From assembly GCA_949282195.1 (NCBI GenBank), contig CASDOW010000006.1, forward strand, positions 20,749 to 84,748: a stretch of DNA of 64,000 nt, written 5' to 3'. This DNA comes from an uncultured bacterium. GTDB taxonomy: Bacteria > Cyanobacteriota > Vampirovibrionia > Gastranaerophilales > Gastranaerophilaceae. Shown piece by piece: positions 35,100 through 46,000 of the stretch (position 1 is its first letter; every line of letters begins with the position of its first letter). The translations under genes and the position numbers were made by a program. The notes under the pieces were generated by a model. The model was not told the DNA's origin, searched no databases, and saw only the letters and a list, made by a program, of their open reading frames with translations.

Positions 35100-37404
35100 A
35101 TTTTTCCATAATTAAATCAAAAGTCATTTTATCAAGACGCATTTTGATATCTTCAATTCTTGAGTTAATTCTTGCCACATTCTCGCTTTTGGGGTTTGCC
35201 TTAAGTGCTGTTTTGGCATTTAAGAAATTGGTCAGCGCTTTTTTATCGTCTTCTTTGTCGTAGTAATATTCGCCTGCTTCAAAATATATTAGCGCAATTT
35301 TGAAGTTATCATTTAATTTTGTTGCCGAATCAAGCGCCTGTTTATAATAACCTATTGCAGAGTGCTCATCTATTCTTGAGTATAATTTAGCCAGTTCTTT
35401 TTGAGAGAAATACATATTGTTGAGGTCGTTATTTTCGCTGTCATATTGCAGGGCAAGTTTCAAAAATTCTGCCGCTTCGCGGTACTTTGATTCTTCAATA
35501 TATATTAAAGCTAAATTTGTAAGCGAAATGCTATAATATTTATTTTCGCTTTTTTCAGAGCTTGTGGTGTAATTTTTTTGATAATATTTTATGGCGTTAT
35601 CCCAATCTTGGTTTTCATCATAAATTAATCCCAATTTAAAATAGGCTCTTGAAACTATTGATTTATTTTTGCCTAATACTAATTTTAAGGCGTTATTGTA
35701 TGATCTTATTGCGTTATCTATTTTTGAATCGGCTTCTTCTATTTCTCCGTATTCAATAAAAGCATTAGCCCGATAACTTGTAGAATTGTTTTCATTTGTT
35801 GCAATTTTCATAAATTGAGTTTTGGCAAGCTCTGTTTTAAATAGTCTTACGTTTGTCATTGCAATTTTAAATTGCAGTTCGCATTTTCTTGAATCCCTTG
35901 TTTCAATAGCGTATTCAAGGGCGTCTGAGTAATATTTTTGTGCAATATTAAAATCGTTTAAGGCTTCATAATTTTTAGCTATCAAAGAATAAATTTCAAT
36001 TTTAAATTCATTATCGTGGTCTGTTTCTTCTGCTCTTAAAAGCTCATTTATCGCCTCTTTATATTGATAGTTTTTAGTGTAATCACGAGAAGAATTAATT
36101 AAGTTTATTATAAAATTATGATCTTGTTCTTTTTTTAATTCTTCTGTTCTTTTTTGAATGTTTGTAGTTTTAGAGAAGATGTTATTTTCTTTTGATAAAA
36201 GATTTCTTCTTTCTTTTATTTTGTTGAGTTTTTCGCTTAGTTTTAATTTTTGTTTTTCTTTTTCATTTACCCAAGAATTTTGCGAAATGCCCAGATATGA
36301 AAAAGGTTTAGACTCTGAATTAATTTGAGGTACAAGCATTTTAAAAGAGTCTATTTCTTTTCTTATAGATTCTCTTGAGAGCCTTAGAAGTCTGTCTTTA
36401 GGGCTTTTGGTTAATTCATTTTCATATATTGCAATCAGATTTTTATAGCTTGTTATTTTTTCTTGAATTGAAAATGTTTTAACGATGTATTGTTTAAAAT
36501 AGTCTTTAACATACATTTCATCTCTGAAATGACTTACAAGAAAATTTTTAGAAAGATAATCGATATAAGAAGTGTTTCCAAGTCTGTATTCTTTGAGAAA
36601 ATCTATACTCACAGGGTGAGATAAAGTAGCTAATATTTTAAATAATCCTTGATAAGCTAAAGGCGTTAATGAAACAAATTTTGATACCATGAATTCTTCA
36701 AAATCAATATTTTGGCTTTGATTTTTTCTTTCAAATTCCAATATTAAATCTTTTATGGAAAAACCTGTTGTGGCACAATATTTTATCCCCATTTTAAGAT
36801 AAAGTTCAAGTCCGTCAGTAATATTATAGTATTTTTCTTTTAATTCTTCGTCTAAGACATCCCCTAAAACGGTGAGCTTAGACTTAAATTCCTCTTTGCT
36901 AATCGGATTTATTTCAAGAGTTTTTACTTTAATCGGTTTAAAGCGAAACAGGTTTTTGTTGTTGTTTCTTGCAACAATAATTATTTTAACATTTTCATAG
37001 CTTGCAAGATGAGAAAGAAAATCAATTATCTCAACATTTTCATTAACTTTTTCAAAATTCTCAACTGCAATAATGCAATTGGAATTAATTGTTCTAAAAT
37101 AATGGCTTACTTTTTCTTTAAAATTATCAGTCATGAATTTTTTAAGAGAGATTTTTTGCGCTAAAGAAAAATCTCTTAATGCATCATAAAAATTTAATAA
37201 AAAATCGTCTATAACTGTATTTTCGAAGCAAAAATGCTGAAATATTAAGTAATCTTTAGAAAGTTCTTTGGCTAATTTCTCAATTGTTTCGCTTTTTGCT
37301 GAGCCTTTTGGACCGCTCATGTAGAGTAGGTCAAAAGATGATGTGGCAAAATTTATTATTTCATTTATAATAGAATTATTAAATTGAAAAAAGCCTTGAG
37401 TCAT
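35083..37404 (-). CDS. STAND-like NTPase with C-terminal TPR array
   Basis: A 773-residue protein. Residues 1-230 form a P-loop NTPase-like domain with SGPKGSAKSET as Walker A (Ala in place of the Gly before Lys) and CIIAVENFEKV as a Walker B-like strand. A helical winged-helix-like region follows (230-330), then a Lys/Arg-rich coiled coil (about 390-440). A TPR superhelix spans roughly 440-745, with repeated ALEYA, AIRSYNNAL, AIKYYQKNY, AAEFLKLAL and AIGYYKQAL signatures. The layout matches signal-sensing STAND proteins such as MalT, without a recognised DNA-binding end. The start is predicted leaderless. Function unknown. Confidence 0.75.
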   Translation of the reverse strand: MTQGFFQFNNSIINEIINFATSSFDLLYMSGPKGSAKSETIEKLAKELSKDYLIFQHFCFENTVIDDFLLNFYDALRDFSLAQKISLKKFMTDNFKEKVSHYFRTINSNCIIAVENFEKVNENVEIIDFLSHLASYENVKIIIVARNNNKNLFRFKPIKVKTLEINPISKEEFKSKLTVLGDVLDEELKEKYYNITDGLELYLKMGIKYCATTGFSIKDLILEFERKNQSQNIDFEEFMVSKFVSLTPLAYQGLFKILATLSHPVSIDFLKEYRLGNTSYIDYLSKNFLVSHFRDEMYVKDYFKQYIVKTFSIQEKITSYKNLIAIYENELTKSPKDRLLRLSRESIRKEIDSFKMLVPQINSESKPFSYLGISQNSWVNEKEKQKLKLSEKLNKIKERRNLLSKENNIFSKTTNIQKRTEELKKEQDHNFIINLINSSRDYTKNYQYKEAINELLRAEETDHDNEFKIEIYSLIAKNYEALNDFNIAQKYYSDALEYAIETRDSRKCELQFKIAMTNVRLFKTELAKTQFMKIATNENNSTSYRANAFIEYGEIEEADSKIDNAIRSYNNALKLVLGKNKSIVSRAYFKLGLIYDENQDWDNAIKYYQKNYTTSSEKSENKYYSISLTNLALIYIEESKYREAAEFLKLALQYDSENNDLNNMYFSQKELAKLYSRIDEHSAIGYYKQALDSATKLNDNFKIALIYFEAGEYYYDKEDDKKALTNFLNAKTALKANPKSENVARINSRIEDIKMRLDKMTFDLIMEKYDSKS

Positions 37405-37410
37405 ATTATT

Positions 37411-37439
37411 ATTTTAAAAATTTTTTATAGTATTGGCAA
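37411..37439 (-). promoter_or_regulatory. Promoter of the NTPase-TPR gene, predicted leaderless
   Basis: On the minus strand: TTGCCA (37439-37434), 17 bases, TAAAAT (37416-37411), six bases, ATG 37404. The -35 hexamer is the same as those of the Maf and NrtR-like genes. Confidence 0.65.
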
Positions 37440-37589
37440 TAGGTTAAGTATTCGAACAATGTGTTGATGAAAATATTTGTATAAGTTCAAAAACTAGATT
37501 AGGTGTGCTTTTTACAGTTGTTGGTAATATTACAAATTGTTAAGAATATTTAATATAAAAAGGCAAAAAATACAATTTAGTGTTGTTTA

Positions 37590-37595
37590 TATAAT
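37590..37595 (+). promoter_or_regulatory. -10 element of the membrane-protein/GH13 locus
   Basis: A perfect TATAAT at 37590-37595, with a predicted transcript start near 37602 and TTTGGAG (37607-37613) five bases before ATG 37619. No good -35 is seen at the proper distance. Confidence 0.5.
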
Positions 37596-37618
37596 TGTGT
37601 AGTTGTTTTGGAGTAAAT

Positions 37619-38650
37619 ATGCAACAAGTCCAAAGTCCTAGTGTTGACAGTCTTCCAAGAATAGGTTATTACGTATCAAAAGAAGAACAAAAGCAGAAAT
37701 TCATAAGAAATGAGTCCCATATACATAAACAAGGGCCTTTATCAGGAGTAAAAGCAGGCGCACACAAACTTACAAATGATTTTTTAACTTATTTCCCAAA
37801 AGGGTTTGCAGGGTCCAAAAATAGCGATTTTTATGAATATTTATCTTTAGGCATGGTTCCTTATGTGGTAGGTAGCAGCATGCTAATCGCTTTATATGGT
37901 GCTGCAAGAAATGCATTTAATTCAACCGATGCATGTGCTGCAGGCATGGGTTACAGGAAAATGGCGGCCGGTGTAATCGCTTATGCGGTTGGTAAATGGG
38001 CTTCAACTAAATTATCAAGAACACTTGTAAATGCTTCAACAGGTGTTGATTTAGATTTATTGTATATTAAAAAGATTAATGAGCTTCCTGAACCCGGACA
38101 AGAAAAGGGGCTTGTCAGAATACAATACCCCGGAGTTTATGATTCAGCGGAATTCTTTAGAAAAGATTTGCTTGCAAAAGATGCTGAATTAAACTATGGA
38201 AATGTGTTTGCGCTAGATGATAAAAAGGCTAAAAAGGCTGGGTTTAAAGAAAAATTAAATAACCCCGGTCAAATGGTAAATGATAAAACAAGAAAATTGA
38301 AAATAAGAGCCACTGCACTGGAAAATGTTGCAAAATACGTTGTTGCGGCAACAGGTGTTGCGTTTGGCGCTCAAAAGTCATTTGAGGTAATGAAATTACC
38401 TAAATTAAATAGTTTAAGTAATGCAGTTTCTTTTGTAAGCGGAATTGCAAAAACCGTTGTAGAAGCCGGAAAAGAATTATGGCATGGAACAGACAGAAAC
38501 GTAATTACAAGAAATTACGGAAAAGTCTTAATAGGAGCAAGCGTAGTAACCACCTTGCTGGCTTGGTTAATTCCTACAATCGGATTTAAATCAAATCCAA
38601 ACACAATGAAATCCAAAGTTGATACAAACAAAGAATATGAGGTAAACTAA
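37619..38650 (+). CDS. Multi-pass membrane protein, first gene of the GH13 locus
   Basis: A 343-residue protein with no recognised family. Hydrophobic, Ala/Gly-rich segments lie near residues 76-96, 114-127, 240-258 and 303-323. The stretches between them are basic and polar. No signal peptide. ATG 37619 has a TTTGGAG site; an in-frame TTG at 37595 sits on the -10 element and is rejected. The stop overlaps the next start (TAATG), so translation is coupled. It is followed by another membrane protein and two GH13 enzymes on the same strand, which suggests a membrane-associated carbohydrate function, by context only. Confidence 0.68.
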   Translation: MQQVQSPSVDSLPRIGYYVSKEEQKQKFIRNESHIHKQGPLSGVKAGAHKLTNDFLTYFPKGFAGSKNSDFYEYLSLGMVPYVVGSSMLIALYGAARNAFNSTDACAAGMGYRKMAAGVIAYAVGKWASTKLSRTLVNASTGVDLDLLYIKKINELPEPGQEKGLVRIQYPGVYDSAEFFRKDLLAKDAELNYGNVFALDDKKAKKAGFKEKLNNPGQMVNDKTRKLKIRATALENVAKYVVAATGVAFGAQKSFEVMKLPKLNSLSNAVSFVSGIAKTVVEAGKELWHGTDRNVITRNYGKVLIGASVVTTLLAWLIPTIGFKSNPNTMKSKVDTNKEYEVN

Positions 38651-41136
38651 TGACATATATAAGCCCTATTCTAAGCAGTACTTTAAATAAGAAAAATAAT
38701 ACAAATAAGGCGAGCGAAAATCATTATAATAAGATTTATGAAGAATTAACCCGTCATGCTAACGATGTAAAACCTAACGCACCAAAGGCAAGGTTAATCA
38801 AGGGTGGTCCTGTTCATGCCGTTCAAAACACAATTAAAGATACTAAAAATTTCTTTAAAGCTGTTAAAGACGGAAAATTGAGCGATAACAACCTTGGAAG
38901 AATTAATGATCTTGGCATGAAATTTGGTGCATTACTTATTGCTTCATTTTTAGCAAGTAAGGCAAAAACAAAAACAGAAGCAGTTATGCAGTTTATTGGC
39001 GGTGCAACATTCTTTGCTTCTATGAGTTTGTGGCCAAAATTATTCATTAATTTACCTGCAAGAATTGTACACGGTTTTGATATAGGTCAAAGATATGTTA
39101 GCGCACAAGGTGATGAAAAAGATTTCTTCTTGGATAATCAATTTGTACCTTGGGATGCTCAACCAAAAGAAGAATTAAGAAAAATAGGCAAAAGAACAGG
39201 CATTGACTATGATAGTCCAAACGGAGAAGAAAAAATCAAAGAAAAAATGCGCAAAACTGCTCTTCAAAACAGAACCCTTGGAATGGCAACAGCAGGTTTT
39301 GCAACTCCTTTAATGACGGCAATGGTGGGTAATGCTGTTGAGCCGAAGGTTAGAGATATAATTATTGAAAGAGTTTATAAAAAAGCAAAAGATATAATTA
39401 CTCCTAAAAAATTCTACGAACAAGATGGCGGTGGCAGCATCAGAGAAATTGGCAAAAGCGGCTTAGAAGATTATTTAAGCGGCGCTAAAGCTGATGTTAG
39501 AAATGTTGACGGAATAGAAAATTTATTTAAAGAATACTCAGATAAAAATCTTGATAAAAATTTCTACGAAAAATTATGCAATATGCTGCAAGTAAATACT
39601 CCGGTAGATTTTGTTAAGGAAAGAAACGGAGAACTTGCAGAAAGAACTTATCAAATGTTTAAAGACTTGGATGATTATGCTCCAATTGAAAGCTTCCGCG
39701 CAGATAATTTGGCTGATGTAATAAGGAGTATTCAAGAACAAACTGCGGTAGTTGATGAACAAAGTTTAAAAGACGCCCTTAAAAAGTTGAATATAAATGT
39801 AGACATTGCTGATTATATTGATTCTGCAAATAAAGCGGTAAGTTCAAAAACAGTAACGGTTGATGTCGACGGCATTGTAAATGATTTTGCAAATAGTGCA
39901 GATAAAACCATAGGCGGATTAAAGAAAATATTAAAAACCCATGGTTTAGATGGCGTACAAATCGGTACCGTTGAAAAAGGTATTCGCATGGACAATGCAC
40001 CTTTCTTTGAAGTAATTAAAAAATATAATGAATCTGTATTACCTGAGATTAGGGGCAGATTTAAATCATATATGGATTTATTTAATTCCGTAATGGGTTC
40101 AAAAACTGAATCTAAAACAACAAAAGAATATCTTATGGAATTAGATAAGTTAATGAAGAGATTTAACTTTAGTTATGATGATTTAAAAGAAATGACAAAT
40201 TCCGGTGTTGAATCAAGCGAAGCAAAATTGCGTTTGGTGAAATACTTTGAGAAATTTGCAGATAAAACAAAAAGTTTAACTCTTGAAGAATATAAAAAAG
40301 AACTTGGCAATTTCTTATCAATTCCATTGGATAAAGATTTATTAGACACAATGGAACATTTGGTTGATCCTAAAAATATTCAAAGCATTACAGAAAATGC
40401 AAAATCAACAGGAGATAATGCATTCTTTAAATTGTTGAATACTGCATTTATAGGTGAAAACGGTAATAGAAAATCAGGCTTAATAGGTGCATTGGATAGG
40501 TTCAAACAAGAAAAAATCTTATCTCTTGATGCGATTAAGGCAAAAGCATTGATTTGCAGTAATTTTGAAAGAAGAGTTGAAAGCCTTGACTTTAAAAGAG
40601 CTCTTGAAGAGACAGGATTGATATTAAGCGAAGCTAAAAAAGCAGGAATGACTCCTGAAGAAATCGCTCTTAATAGCAGTATACCTTATGAAGATTGGAT
40701 TAAATACGCGAGATCTGTTATTTATGACGGATCTATTGCAAAGGATGCTTGCAATGCTAATATAGGCGATAAAACTCTTTATGAAACTTTGAAAGGTATT
40801 ATCTATAATCCTAAAGCTTTTGAAGTAGAAGATGTAATTCTAAATGGTGCAAAAGAAGGCAGAGAATATACAAACTTTGATATTAAAGGTGTTGTGGAAA
40901 GGTTGAAAAATCTAAATCAATCAGTTAAAGAAGGCAAAAATGATTATTCAAGATCCTTGAGTTTCTCAAAAGCCGTTTCAGAGCGTGCTACTGCAATCTT
41001 CAATAATAAGAGTTGGAAAAGAATATTTGTTCCAATGACAGTAGCGCTTATTGCGGTAACTTTATTGGCTCAACCTTTCTTTGGAAATATCAAAAAAGAA
41101 TTCCCCGAAGAAAATAAAAACGGAGGTACTAAATAA
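38650..41136 (+). CDS. Large protein with membrane segments and long helical domain, second gene of the GH13 locus
   Basis: An 828-residue protein of no recognised family. Hydrophobic segments lie near residues 95-130 (MKFGALLIASFLAS, FIGGATFFASMSLW) and 213-232 (LGMATAGFATPLMTAMVG). After a long, charged, mainly helical region (about 260-790) comes a single C-terminal membrane anchor (VPMTVALIAVTLLAQPFF). The central region has no Cys-rich or nucleotide-binding motif that I can see. It is coupled by TAATG overlaps to the genes on both sides. Probably partner of the preceding membrane protein. Confidence 0.68.
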   Translation: MTYISPILSSTLNKKNNTNKASENHYNKIYEELTRHANDVKPNAPKARLIKGGPVHAVQNTIKDTKNFFKAVKDGKLSDNNLGRINDLGMKFGALLIASFLASKAKTKTEAVMQFIGGATFFASMSLWPKLFINLPARIVHGFDIGQRYVSAQGDEKDFFLDNQFVPWDAQPKEELRKIGKRTGIDYDSPNGEEKIKEKMRKTALQNRTLGMATAGFATPLMTAMVGNAVEPKVRDIIIERVYKKAKDIITPKKFYEQDGGGSIREIGKSGLEDYLSGAKADVRNVDGIENLFKEYSDKNLDKNFYEKLCNMLQVNTPVDFVKERNGELAERTYQMFKDLDDYAPIESFRADNLADVIRSIQEQTAVVDEQSLKDALKKLNINVDIADYIDSANKAVSSKTVTVDVDGIVNDFANSADKTIGGLKKILKTHGLDGVQIGTVEKGIRMDNAPFFEVIKKYNESVLPEIRGRFKSYMDLFNSVMGSKTESKTTKEYLMELDKLMKRFNFSYDDLKEMTNSGVESSEAKLRLVKYFEKFADKTKSLTLEEYKKELGNFLSIPLDKDLLDTMEHLVDPKNIQSITENAKSTGDNAFFKLLNTAFIGENGNRKSGLIGALDRFKQEKILSLDAIKAKALICSNFERRVESLDFKRALEETGLILSEAKKAGMTPEEIALNSSIPYEDWIKYARSVIYDGSIAKDACNANIGDKTLYETLKGIIYNPKAFEVEDVILNGAKEGREYTNFDIKGVVERLKNLNQSVKEGKNDYSRSLSFSKAVSERATAIFNNKSWKRIFVPMTVALIAVTLLAQPFFGNIKKEFPEENKNGGTK

Positions 41137-43034
41137 TGTCAATAAATAACGTAAGATTAGCACAAGTACCGATACAAACATATAATACAGCAGCCCCTGA
41201 GGTTCAAACAAAAGAACCTGCAGAAATAAAAGGCGATTATCAATTGACAATGATAAGTCCTCTGTTGGCTCAAATGTTATTAGCTCAAAGTAAAAAAATT
41301 ACCCCTGCAAGTGTTTCTAATGTTCAAGGGGTAACAGAAGCTCAAAAAAGAGTTTCCGGTTATAAAAACGAGCTAAGAGATATGTTAACTCATAATAAAG
41401 CTAATATTATTGCCGTAATTTTAAGAACAATGAATGCTCAAGATAAAGACGGCAATGAATTAATCCAAGGTGATGAAATTTCAGGTAATTTTATTAACGC
41501 TGTAGATAGATTAGATGAAATTAAAGATTTAGGCTTTAATACTCAACACGTATTACCTATTCACCCTCCCGGAAAAACTCATGCTATGGGTACAGCAGGT
41601 TCATTATATGCGCCAAAAGACTTTTTGACGCTTGACCCTGAATTGGTTGATGAAAATCCGCCTGAAGAAGTTAAAAAAAGGGTGGCAGAATTATATGAAC
41701 AAAAAACAGGCAAAAAGCTTGAAAAAATGGATAAAAATGATCCTGAAGTAGCTTTTGCTCAATGTAAATATTATATTGATGAATGTCACAAACGCGGTAT
41801 AAAAGTAATGCTTGATTTACCGTCTTGTGCAAGTGTAGATTTTGCAAGATTACATCCTGAATTAATGGCAATCGGCCCTGACGGAAAAGAAAAAGTTCCC
41901 CAAGGCTGGCAAGATATCAGAATGTTGAAGTCATTTGTTGACGAACAAAATCGTATTTTGAACAAGCCTCTTGTTGATATGCTTAAAAAATACGTAGATA
42001 TGTGTGTTGATTTAGGCTTCGACGGCATAAGAGCCGACGTTGGCAGAGCAAGACCTGTTGAATTTTGGAATGTAATTATTAATTATTCAAGAGCTAAAGA
42101 CCCTCAATTTGCTTGGTTGGCTGAAACATATACCCATGAAGATGCTTCACCTCAGCTAAATATGCCATATGACAGACCACAAGAGCTATTGGAAGTTGGT
42201 TTTGACAGTTACTACGGTCAATATCATAATTACAGCGATTGGTTAACTGCTGATGTTTTATTTGACTATGTTAAAGAAAACATCGATATGAATAATAAAA
42301 TAGGTGAAAAATGCGGACCTAAATCTTTAATCGGTTCTTTTGCAACTCACGACGACCAATCACCAATGTTATACGGCGGTGCTCCTTGGGTAATGTTTAC
42401 AACAATACTTCAAAGTATGCTGCCTCAAGTTAACCCATATATAGTTGACGGCATTCAAACAGGCGATTTCTACTTGTATCCTTATGAACATGCGCTTGTA
42501 AGAGATTCTGAAACAGATAATCACGAATGTACCGTTCACACAGGAAGATTAGATATATTTAATAAATCAAGAAAACCCGGCGGTAATTCTCCTGAAATTG
42601 CACAAGTTGTTAAAACCGCATTTGCTCTAAGGGATAACAGATATAATGAATTAAATCCAAATTCTAATGTTAAATTATCAATGACAAATGCGCAAGATGT
42701 AATTACAAAAGGTTCGTTCATAAAATTGCCTACAAATAATCCTGAAATTATTGCATTTGCAAGACATAAAGACGGTAAGACATTGTTGTTTGTAGGAAAC
42801 AGAAATATCAACTTCAAAGTTGGCGGCAAGATTGAAATTCCGGGTTTAAAACCTGAACAAAAATTCGCTAACTTAATGCCAAGCTACGGTGCTGAATCTA
42901 AATTCCAAAATGATAAGCAAGGTTCATTAGTTGTGGAAATGGGTGCAGGCAGAGCTTGTGTATTTGAAATAGATGATAAGGATATTGAAAAATTATCTAA
43001 ACCCGAAAATGTACTACAACAAAAATATCTGTAA
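41136..43034 (+). CDS. GH13 alpha-amylase-family enzyme, cytoplasmic
   Basis: A 632-residue protein with a GH13 TIM barrel starting around residue 85. Catalytic residues are visible: nucleophile Asp301 in FDGIRADVGRA, acid/base Glu330 in WLAETYTHED, and His405-Asp406 in SFATHDDQS. Region I is unusual (VMLDLPSCAS instead of DxxxNH). A C-terminal beta domain follows (about 545-620). There is no signal peptide, so an intracellular alpha-glucan such as glycogen, or a phosphorylated sugar, is the likely substrate; hydrolase or transferase cannot be decided. It is coupled by TAATG to the preceding membrane-protein gene. Confidence 0.82.
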   Translation: MSINNVRLAQVPIQTYNTAAPEVQTKEPAEIKGDYQLTMISPLLAQMLLAQSKKITPASVSNVQGVTEAQKRVSGYKNELRDMLTHNKANIIAVILRTMNAQDKDGNELIQGDEISGNFINAVDRLDEIKDLGFNTQHVLPIHPPGKTHAMGTAGSLYAPKDFLTLDPELVDENPPEEVKKRVAELYEQKTGKKLEKMDKNDPEVAFAQCKYYIDECHKRGIKVMLDLPSCASVDFARLHPELMAIGPDGKEKVPQGWQDIRMLKSFVDEQNRILNKPLVDMLKKYVDMCVDLGFDGIRADVGRARPVEFWNVIINYSRAKDPQFAWLAETYTHEDASPQLNMPYDRPQELLEVGFDSYYGQYHNYSDWLTADVLFDYVKENIDMNNKIGEKCGPKSLIGSFATHDDQSPMLYGGAPWVMFTTILQSMLPQVNPYIVDGIQTGDFYLYPYEHALVRDSETDNHECTVHTGRLDIFNKSRKPGGNSPEIAQVVKTAFALRDNRYNELNPNSNVKLSMTNAQDVITKGSFIKLPTNNPEIIAFARHKDGKTLLFVGNRNINFKVGGKIEIPGLKPEQKFANLMPSYGAESKFQNDKQGSLVVEMGAGRACVFEIDDKDIEKLSKPENVLQQKYL

Positions 43035-43084
43035 AAAGTTAAATAATCTCATTAAAAGGGAAATTAAACAGTAAAGGATGAGTT

Positions 43085-46000
43085 ATGGATTTATCAATTA
43101 ATAGATTTCAAAAGACAAGACAAAAGCAAATTTCATTTGATGGGGTGAAAAGCACATATTCTAAGACTGCAAGCCCTGTGTTTAATTTTACAATTCCTCC
43201 TTATGATTCTTCAAAAGAAGAACCGTTTTTGGAACTTGTGCTTTTAAATAAGAAAGATAAATCAAGCGGTTATGACGCTTCAAGCGTAGCTGGTTTCTTT
43301 TCGCTTCCTTTTGATGAAGAAGGTCAAGTTATTATAAGGAAGGAATTTTTTGATAAAAAATATATAAATGCCTTTGCATATAGATATAGATTTGATCAAA
43401 AAGACGGCTCAGATTCCAGATATGCTAATGATGAATTTAAAGCAATTGAAATTGATGAATTGGGCAAATTAAACCTTATTGACCTTGGAAGAAATTATGG
43501 TATTTCACCAAAAGCAGGTACAATGCGCCATAGTTTTGTAGATTCTGATGCTGTGATTATTGACGGCAAAGTTCGTGAAAATATAATGAGTGAATTTAGA
43601 AGAAATCACTTTAATAAATTAGGCGGAAGCTTAAAAGGTATTGATGAACTGATAAAAAGTGGCGAATTAGCGCCATACAGATATATTATCACAACTCCTG
43701 ATATCGGTGTTGACCCGACTTCTCCTCATAAATATTGGTCTAACAACTTATATCAATGTAATAATTTACAAGATTTCAAAGATTTAAACTTTGATTTGTA
43801 TAAATTAGGTAAAGCGTATGTTGCAGACGGTGCTTTTACATCTCAAGGTATACAATCACCTTTGGTAGCTCATGTTTTAAAATGGGGTAAAGAATCACCA
43901 TTTTATAACATGTTAAAAATTCAAGACAATCTTACTCCTGGTGTTTTACCTGCAATGCCTCAAGAAGGCAAAGAATATCCTTTTCCTACATTGGGTATTA
44001 GAGTTGTTAACCCTAAAAAACCGGGGTATAACAAAAACAAACCGACATATATCCAATTCTATGATAGTCGCATGGCAAGCGATAAACAAATAAATGACGC
44101 TTCAAAATTAATTTTAAGTTATGATAAAGCTCCAAAAAAAGATTTTGAAGTAATCGGCTATCCTGATTCTGTTCATCCTTTCTATTTTGAAGTAGATCCA
44201 GATGATGACAGATTAAAAATCTTTACTGATAAAAACGCTGTTTTAATTGAAGATTTTAAAGATGTAAAAAGATTTTTATCGTTTGATAATTTCAAAATAT
44301 CAGACAGACAACACGCTTCAGGTGCAACATTCTGGGACGGTAATGTTGACCTTATTAAGATGAATTTATCTAATCCGAGAAATACAAAAGAAAATATTGA
44401 AGGTATGATGAATGCCAGAAAATATATTCTTGGCGTTGCTTCTTATTGGACTGAAACAATTCAAAGTGATTTAATTTTAAGAACTGCTTTATTAAGTAAT
44501 GAAGAAAAAGCAAAAGTTGCAAAAAATAACGACATTACCCCTGAACAGTTTGAAATAATTAAAAATAATCCCGATAGCTTGCCTTCAGCGGTTTTAAGCA
44601 GTAATAAAACAGTAAGTGATTATATTAAGGAATTTCCTTTACAATCGCTTGAAGTTAGTCCTGAATTGACAGCAGTATTCTCTGAACCTCAATTTAAAGA
44701 AGAATTCTTAAACGAAGAAACATTTGCTTGGTTGAACGATGTTGTTGAAAATACAATCACTGAAGCAATACCTGAAGAATATAAACAAGATGAAAAATAT
44801 AAAGCTTTTGCAATAAAAACTTATGCAAATGATGTAATTAGAGATGTTTTAATAAATTCGCTAAATCCTGTTGCAGTTAGAAATAATTTAGAAAAAGTTA
44901 CGCTAAATTCTCTTTTAACTACAAGGCCTGTGAGCGTTAAGGATGAAAGAAATCAAGTCGTTCGCAAAATGCAGCGATTATTAAGTACAGATTCAATTTA
45001 TTCAATCAGGAAAAAAGTTGCAGGTGAATTATCTAAAATTTCATATGAAGATTTTAGACAAGCAGAAGCTATTGTAACAGAAGGTAAGGCAGGTTTGAAC
45101 TGGCGTTTTGATGCAGCAAAAGATATTGCAGACTTAGACGCAGTTAGAAACGGTTCATCTACACTTCATGAAGTTTGGGATGAAGACGGTTCACTTCCGA
45201 GCGTTGCAGATTTCTGGGCTGATTTTATAAAAAATGTTAAAAAATATAACCCTGCTGCTTTAACTATTCTTGAAATAACTGATTTTGCAAGTTTTTATGA
45301 ATGGAACAATGTTGAGTCAATGAGAAATTTTGCTCCTGACATAACAAATGATTTCTTGGATAAAACAGCTAAATCTTTTGACAAGATTGCAGAAAAAGCA
45401 AAACAAATTGACAAAGAAGGTTTTAAAGCTGCGGCTGAAATTTTAAGAACGGGCGTTATAACCGAAAAAACCAGAAAAGCTGTTTTGGATATTGCAGACA
45501 GATACTATGATAAAGACGAAACCAGAGCCGATTATGTTAAAGACTCAGGTAAACCTGATGTTAATAGAACAAAAGTTTTAAATTTATATAGCAATATAGT
45601 TTCAAAAGCGGGATTTTCTGCTGATTATTATCCTGCTGATTATGAAAATCACGTTGCTTATGTAAAAGAACAGCAATTCTTGGAACAAGTAGGCGCTACA
45701 ACAGGTTCTAACTATGACAAATATTTCAATAGATTGTCTATGTTTGCGGGTGTAAATCCTGAAAATTATGAAGGCGTTTCAGATAAAGCCGGTAATGTTT
45801 CATTTTTAAGAGAACAAACCAAACATTTAATGAAATATGGTCAACCTCATACAGTAATGTATTCACACGTATTCTACGAAAACCATGATAAACCTCGTTT
45901 ATTACATGTTTTACCTTTGGATACAAAGTTATTCTTAACTAAAAATTTAGCGGGTGCTTCTGATGAATACAAAAAATTAGCTACTGAAATTACAGGCAGA

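Noticed and set aside
37405..37618. Possible tRNA or small RNA in the longest intergenic gap (214 bases)
   Set aside because: No cloverleaf, TTCGA-type loop or stable hairpin was seen. The gap is explained by two divergent promoters.
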